Assembly (NCBI GenBank): GCA_963742865.1
Contig: CAVUNW010000023.1
Span: 1-64,000, forward strand
Direction: 5' to 3'
Length of the DNA: 64,000 nucleotides
Source of the DNA: Bog-532 sp963742865
GTDB taxonomy: Bacteria; Actinomycetota; Actinomycetes; Streptosporangiales; Streptosporangiaceae
Every line of letters begins with the position of its first letter. Within the stretch, counting starts at the first letter, position 1. Positions 60,410 through 64,000 of the stretch are shown piece after piece. The notes below the pieces were generated by a model, which was not told the DNA's origin, did no database searches, and was given only the letters and a program-made list of their open reading frames with translations. Made by a program: the position numbers and the translations under genes.

Positions 60410-61497
60410 CCGCCCGGGAGCGAGCCAGGCTGATTGCGATGTACGGGGTGATCGCGGGCCTGCACGTGGCCGGGTTTGTCATCCTGTTCGTGTTCGTGGT
60501 GCCCTCGCATTACCAGGGGCTCGGGGTGGGGGTGGCGGTGCTGGCGTACACGCTCGGCTTGCGGCACGCGTTTGACGCCGATCACATCTCGGCGATCGAT
60601 AACTGCACGCGTAAGGTGCTGGGCGAGCGGCAGGGCACCGGAGCCCCGCGCCCGCTGGGGTTCGGGTTCTTCTTCTCCCTGGGGCACTCCACCGTCGTGG
60701 TCGCCATCGGGGCCGGGATCGTAGTGGCGGAGAAGACGGTCTTCGGCGCGGTCTCGGACAGCGGCTCGGGGCTCGAGCGGTTCGGTGGGCTGTTCGGCAC
60801 AGTCGTATCGGCGGCATTCTTGCTGCTGATCGGGCTGCTGAACCTGGTGGTCCTGGCCGGGATCGTGCGGGTCTTCGGGTCCATGCGCCGCGGTGAGTAC
60901 GACGAGGCCGAGCTGGAGCGCCAGCTGGCCAACCGCGGGTTCTTCTACCGGTTCTTCGGCCGCTGGATGAAGGTCATCACCAAGGAGTGGCAGCTGTACC
61001 CGGTCGGGGTCGTGTTCGGCCTGGGCTTCGACACCGCCACCGAGGTCGCCCTGCTGGCCACCACCGGGCTGCTAGCCTCCCAGCACATCCCCTGGTACGC
61101 GATCATCTGCCTGCCGGTCCTGTTCACCGCGGGCATGACGTTCATGGACACCACCGACGGGCTGTTCATGAACCTGGCCTACGGCTGGGCGTTCTTCAAC
61201 CCGGTCCGCAAGGTCTACTACAACCTGGCCATCACCGGGCTGTCCGTGGCGATCTGCTTCGTCATCGGCGCGGTCGAGGCCCTGAGCCTGCTGCCGCACG
61301 AGATCCACGGGCTCAGCCGCACCACCGGCTTCTGGGGCTTGATGTCCCGGTTCAACATCAACACCGCCGGGTTCGTGATCGTGGGGCTGTTCCTCACCAC
61401 CTGGCTGGCCGCCCTGCTCATCTGGCGCTACGCCCGCATCGAGGAAAAATGGAGCCCAGCCCCCATTCCGGCACGCCCGGCGGCACCTCGTGATTGA
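60406..61497 (+). CDS. Nickel/cobalt transporter, NicT/HoxN family
   Basis: 363 residues from ATG 60406. TTG 60307 would add 33 residues and has the better ribosome site. Eight or so TM helices. The metal-binding signature HAFDADHISAIDN in helix 2 is decisive, supported by FFFSLGHSTVV, LGFDTATEVALLATT and GMTFMDTTDGLFM. Secondary transporter for Ni2+ or Co2+ uptake. No nickel enzyme gene is nearby. The TGA overlaps a TTG start of a small membrane protein. Confidence 0.92.
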   Translation: MTARERARLIAMYGVIAGLHVAGFVILFVFVVPSHYQGLGVGVAVLAYTLGLRHAFDADHISAIDNCTRKVLGERQGTGAPRPLGFGFFFSLGHSTVVVAIGAGIVVAEKTVFGAVSDSGSGLERFGGLFGTVVSAAFLLLIGLLNLVVLAGIVRVFGSMRRGEYDEAELERQLANRGFFYRFFGRWMKVITKEWQLYPVGVVFGLGFDTATEVALLATTGLLASQHIPWYAIICLPVLFTAGMTFMDTTDGLFMNLAYGWAFFNPVRKVYYNLAITGLSVAICFVIGAVEALSLLPHEIHGLSRTTGFWGLMSRFNINTAGFVIVGLFLTTWLAALLIWRYARIEEKWSPAPIPARPAAPRD

Positions 61498-61730
61498 CCG
61501 ATGGCTTCGGCACGTTTCTGGGCGGTGTCCTGCACACGCTGCCGTTCCTCATCCCCCAGTACCGCGCCGCGGTACTGCTCGCGCTCGCGGCGATGGCGTT
61601 CGAGCTACTGACGCTCGCCTGGATCCGCCGGCGGTTCTTCGGCACCGGCTTCTTCCGCTCGTTCATCTCCGTAACGCTCGGCGGGGCAATCATCGCCACC
61701 ATCGGCGCCGCGCTGGGAGCACTCAGCTGA
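61494..61730 (+). CDS. Small membrane protein coupled to NicT
   Basis: 78 residues from a TTG at 61494 that overlaps the NicT stop (TTGA). Two predicted TM helices (AAVLLALAAMAFELLTLAWI and SFISVTLGGAIIATIGAALG) with a basic loop IRRRFFG between them. The position suggests an accessory subunit or regulator of the transporter. Family not recognised. A similar TTGA junction links the glycosyltransferase genes at 26374-26377. Confidence 0.6.
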   Translation: MTDGFGTFLGGVLHTLPFLIPQYRAAVLLALAAMAFELLTLAWIRRRFFGTGFFRSFISVTLGGAIIATIGAALGALS

Positions 61731-61808
61731 CAGCATTCTCCCACCAACTGGTAAAGCGGATGACGTGAGTCGCGCGGGCCGGGCCCGCCTGATCGCCGCA
61801 AGAGCAAG

Positions 61809-62270
61809 TCAGCGGAGTTCCAGCACCATGCGAGGCGCGGCGCCGAAGTCTGTCTCGGCGATGCCGCAATCGAGGAAACCGGCGGCGCGGTAAAAGCCCA
61901 GCGCGTGCGGATTGGCTGTCACTTCCAGGCGCTCTGCACCCCGTACCCGCAGGACGTCCACGATACGGCTGACAAGGGCAGTGGCAATTCCATGCCTCAT
62001 CCAGCCCGGATCAACGAATAGGTCTTCCAATTCGAAAATGCCGTCAGCTTCGGCCCAGGTGGCGAACCCAACGAGTGCCCCGTCCTCTTCCGCGACATGA
62101 GTGCGGCCCTCGGCTAGTCCCCTAGGCCCGAGGATCAGATACTCCGGCTTGGCCAGCAAGTTGTCACGGTCACCCGGATTGGACAACGACGCGCTGCGAT
62201 ACACACCGGATGCGGCGGAGAGGTCGCCAAGCACTCCAAGCCGGATCATTAGCGCAGTATCTACCCTCAC
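61809..62270 (-). CDS. GNAT-family N-acetyltransferase
   Basis: 153 residues. GNAT fold with ATWAEADGIFELEDLFVDPG, the acetyl-CoA loop in RHGIATALVSRIVD (R/QxxGxG/A type) and YRAAGFLDCG at the C-terminus. Substrate unknown. ATG 62249 (IRLGVLGDLSAAS) may be the true start, shortening it by seven residues. Convergent with the small membrane protein gene. Confidence 0.8.
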   Translation of the reverse strand: MRVDTALMIRLGVLGDLSAASGVYRSASLSNPGDRDNLLAKPEYLILGPRGLAEGRTHVAEEDGALVGFATWAEADGIFELEDLFVDPGWMRHGIATALVSRIVDVLRVRGAERLEVTANPHALGFYRAAGFLDCGIAETDFGAAPRMVLELR

Positions 62271-62296
62271 ACCCGGGCCGCCGGCGAGCGGGTGCG

Positions 62297-63139
62297 TCAG
62301 GGCTTGCGGGCGATAGCCGCGTACGCGCCGGCCTCGACGCCGGACGGGCGGGGCTGCGGCTCATTCTCGGCGCGCCACTGCGACATGAGCTGAATCCCGG
62401 GCGGAACCAGTTCGAGCCCGGCGACGAACCGCGCGAACTCGTCCTTGGTGCGGTACGTGAACGGGATGCCCGAGCTGCGGTAGCTGCGGTCGATGCCCAC
62501 GCCCTCGGGGTAGAAGTCGCGGGTCGGGTGCTGCAGCGCCAGGTAACTGCCGGACGGCAGGGCGCTGAGCAGCCGGGCCACGATGCCCCACGGGTCGTCC
62601 TCGTCGGGGATGAACTGCAGCACCGCGAACAGCGTCAGCGCGACCGGCTGAGACAGGTCGAGGGCGTCCAGCAGCCGCGGGTCGCGGAGGATCTTGTCCG
62701 GGTCGCGCAGGTCGGCGTGGATGTAAGCGATGTCGCCCTCCAGGCTGCTGGTCAGCAGGGCGCGCGCGTGGGTCAGCACGATCGGGTCGTCGTCCACGTA
62801 GACGACGCGCGCGCCCGGCGCGACGGCCTGGGCGACTTCGTGGACGTTGGGGCTGGTGGGCAGGCCGGTGCCGATGTCGAGGAACTGGCGGACACCCGCC
62901 TCCTGGGCCAGCCACGCCACCATCCGGCGCATCAGCGCGCGGTTCTCCCGCATGGCCGTGGCCAGATGCGGGTTGGCGGCCATCGCCTTGGCGGCCGCCT
63001 GGCGGTCCACGGCGAAGTTGTCCTTGCCGCCGAGGATGTAGTCGTAGATGCGCGCCGAGTGCGGCACCGACGTGTCGATGTCAGGCAGCTGCTCGCCGGG
63101 ATCGATCCCGCGGAAGTCCCACTCGCCCTCCCCGGTCAA
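62297..63139 (-). CDS. SAM-dependent methyltransferase, PF04672 (DUF574)
   Basis: 280 residues from a TTG at 63139. No ATG or GTG exists in frame after the preceding stop, and the family start TGEGEWDFRGIDPG follows directly. ARIYDYILGGKDNFAVDRQA is the DUF574 hallmark, followed by FLDIGTGLPTSPNVHEVAQ (SAM-binding) and VVYVDDDPIVLTHARALL. This family is abundant in actinomycetes with unknown substrates. Confidence 0.88.
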   Translation of the reverse strand: MTGEGEWDFRGIDPGEQLPDIDTSVPHSARIYDYILGGKDNFAVDRQAAAKAMAANPHLATAMRENRALMRRMVAWLAQEAGVRQFLDIGTGLPTSPNVHEVAQAVAPGARVVYVDDDPIVLTHARALLTSSLEGDIAYIHADLRDPDKILRDPRLLDALDLSQPVALTLFAVLQFIPDEDDPWGIVARLLSALPSGSYLALQHPTRDFYPEGVGIDRSYRSSGIPFTYRTKDEFARFVAGLELVPPGIQLMSQWRAENEPQPRPSGVEAGAYAAIARKP

Positions 63140-63330
63140 CGGTCCGCCCGCCCCGTCGCGCCCAGCATCCGCCTGTCCCGCATCTGACCGCCCTCGCTTC
63201 GCAAGTGCTGAGGGTCATGATCGTAGCCCTCTCGTCCAGCATCACCCACATCACCCGGCTCCGTACGGTTTTTACGTGCACGGGCCCGCTTGAGAGGCGC
63301 CCGGACGGGTAGGCGCCGGGCGCATCCATC

Positions 63331-63378
63331 GTGAGCTGGCACCGTGAGCTGGCACCGTGAGCTGGCACCGTGAGCTGG
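63331..63378 (+). repeat. 13-bp tandem repeat, 3.7 copies
   Basis: GTGAGCTGGCACC repeated three times and a partial fourth, immediately upstream of the last gene's ribosome binding site. Copy-number change would alter the promoter or leader spacing. Confidence 0.85.
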
Positions 63379-63401
63379 TTCGGAGCGGCAAGGAGCAGAA
63401 C

Positions 63402-64000
63402 GTGCAGATTGGTTACAAGCTGGCCACCGAGGCCTTCGGCCCGCAGGAGCTCATCCGCCAGGCCGTGCTGGCCGAGCAGGCCGGCTTCGATTTCGTGGAA
63501 ATCAGCGATCACTACCACCCGTGGCTGGACGCCCAGGGCCACAGCGGATTCACCTGGAGCATCCTGGCCGCCATCGCCGCCAGGACCGAGCGCATCGGCC
63601 TGGCCACCGGCGTCACCTGCCCGTCGGTGCGCTACCACCCGGCGATCATCGCCCAGGCTGCGGCCACGATGGCGATCATCTCCGAGGGGCGCTTCACGCT
63701 CGGCGCGGGTGCCGGGGAGCGGCTGAACGAGCACGTGGTCGGGCTGGGATTCCCGGCTCGCCGGGTCCGCCACGAGCGGTTCCGTGAGGCTCTGGAGATC
63801 ATCCGGTTGCTGTGGCAGGGCGGCTACCGGTCGTACGAGGGCAAGTACCTTCAACTGGAGGACGCGCGGGTCTTCGACCTGCCCGCGGACCTGCCCGTGA
63901 TCGCCGTGGCCGCGAGCGGGCCGGCGTCGGCGAAGATCGCCGCCGAGCTCGGTGACGGGCTGTTCGCCACCGAACCCCAGGGTGACCTGGTCAGCACCTG
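63402..64000 (+). CDS. F420-dependent oxidoreductase, G6PDH-like LLM family (truncated by window end)
   Basis: GTG 63402 with AAGGAG seven bases upstream. The 199 codons seen read QIGYKLATEAFGPQELIRQA, DFVEISDHYHPWLDAQGHSG, IGLATGVTCPSVRYHPAIIA, LGAGAGERLNEHVVGLGFP and GDGLFATEPQGDLV. This pattern, with SDHYHPW near the F420 site, matches F420-dependent glucose-6-phosphate-dehydrogenase-like enzymes (TIGR03557 type). Substrate is not certain. The C-terminus lies outside the window. Confidence 0.85.
   Translation, partial: MQIGYKLATEAFGPQELIRQAVLAEQAGFDFVEISDHYHPWLDAQGHSGFTWSILAAIAARTERIGLATGVTCPSVRYHPAIIAQAAATMAIISEGRFTLGAGAGERLNEHVVGLGFPARRVRHERFREALEIIRLLWQGGYRSYEGKYLQLEDARVFDLPADLPVIAVAASGPASAKIAAELGDGLFATEPQGDLVST

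Noticed and set aside
1..64000. CRISPR arrays, tRNA and rRNA genes
   Set aside because: No regularly spaced repeats of CRISPR type and no tRNA T-arm plus acceptor pairing or rRNA-like sequence were noticed on reading. A tRNAscan and Infernal run would settle this.

Overview
The window is high-GC DNA (roughly 70% or more) from an actinomycete. The evidence is frequent GTG/TTG starts, ATGA/GTGA/TTGA gene overlaps, two F420-type luciferase-like oxidoreductases, a PF04672 (DUF574) methyltransferase, a SCO6745-type protein, a Roadblock/LC7 protein, an FHA protein and a large LuxR (LAL) regulator. Genus cannot be fixed from the sequence. Streptosporangiales or Streptomycetales relatives are plausible, but this is inference.

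Layout. 1-3.1 kb: the tail of an OmpR-type response regulator, its histidine kinase, a SRPBCC protein and a lipoprotein, the last three carrying frameshifts. 3.1-10.1 kb: a secreted phosphoesterase, a hemerythrin-like protein, a PCMT-type methyltransferase, an IS4-family element with intact ends and 10-bp target duplications, and a secreted ScyD/ScyE-type beta-propeller. 10.4-20.4 kb: a phenylacetate catabolic locus. paaZ-A-B-C-D-E runs leftward, and divergently lie a paaI remnant, paaK, a TetR regulator (paaR-like) and a TfdB-type aromatic hydroxylase. 20.5-24.2 kb: a Roadblock protein, a decayed transposase flanked by 90-bp direct repeats, and a conserved protein of unknown function. 24.3-30.1 kb: two membrane glycosyltransferases, an FHA protein and an unknown protein. 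30.1-36.1 kb: a phosphodiester-glycosidase lipoprotein, a methyltransferase, an M20 dipeptidase, and a three-gene flavin redox module (ferric-reductase-like protein, FMN-binding protein, ApbE). 36.2-38 kb: a broken DUF222/HNH gene. 38.4-49.3 kb: an esterase, then a TetR-controlled operon of acyl-CoA dehydrogenase, acyl-CoA synthetase, both subunits of a biotin-dependent acyl-CoA carboxylase, an AtuA-family protein and a luciferase-like oxidoreductase, resembling the acyclic terpene utilisation (atu) pathway. 49.3-56.6 kb: hydrolase, SCO6745 protein, D-aminoacyl-tRNA deacylase, redoxin, SDR, LAL regulator and DUF3237 protein. 56.7-59.9 kb: a DUF4331 gene split by an IS110-type element, with a hydrolase upstream. 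60-61.7 kb: a strongly self-complementary element, a NicT nickel/cobalt transporter and a coupled small membrane protein. 61.8-64 kb: GNAT acetyltransferase, DUF574 methyltransferase and a truncated F420-dependent oxidoreductase.

Two catabolic modules dominate: phenylacetyl-CoA epoxidation and ring opening, and a carboxylase-dependent branched acyl-CoA route. Several genes carry single-base frameshifts, mostly in G/C runs. These may be real decay or consensus errors, and raw reads are needed to decide. The strongest candidates for something undescribed are the roughly 237-nt multibranched inverted-repeat element at 60006-60242 upstream of the nickel/cobalt transporter, and the compact actinobacterial atu-like operon with an associated luciferase-like oxidoreductase.
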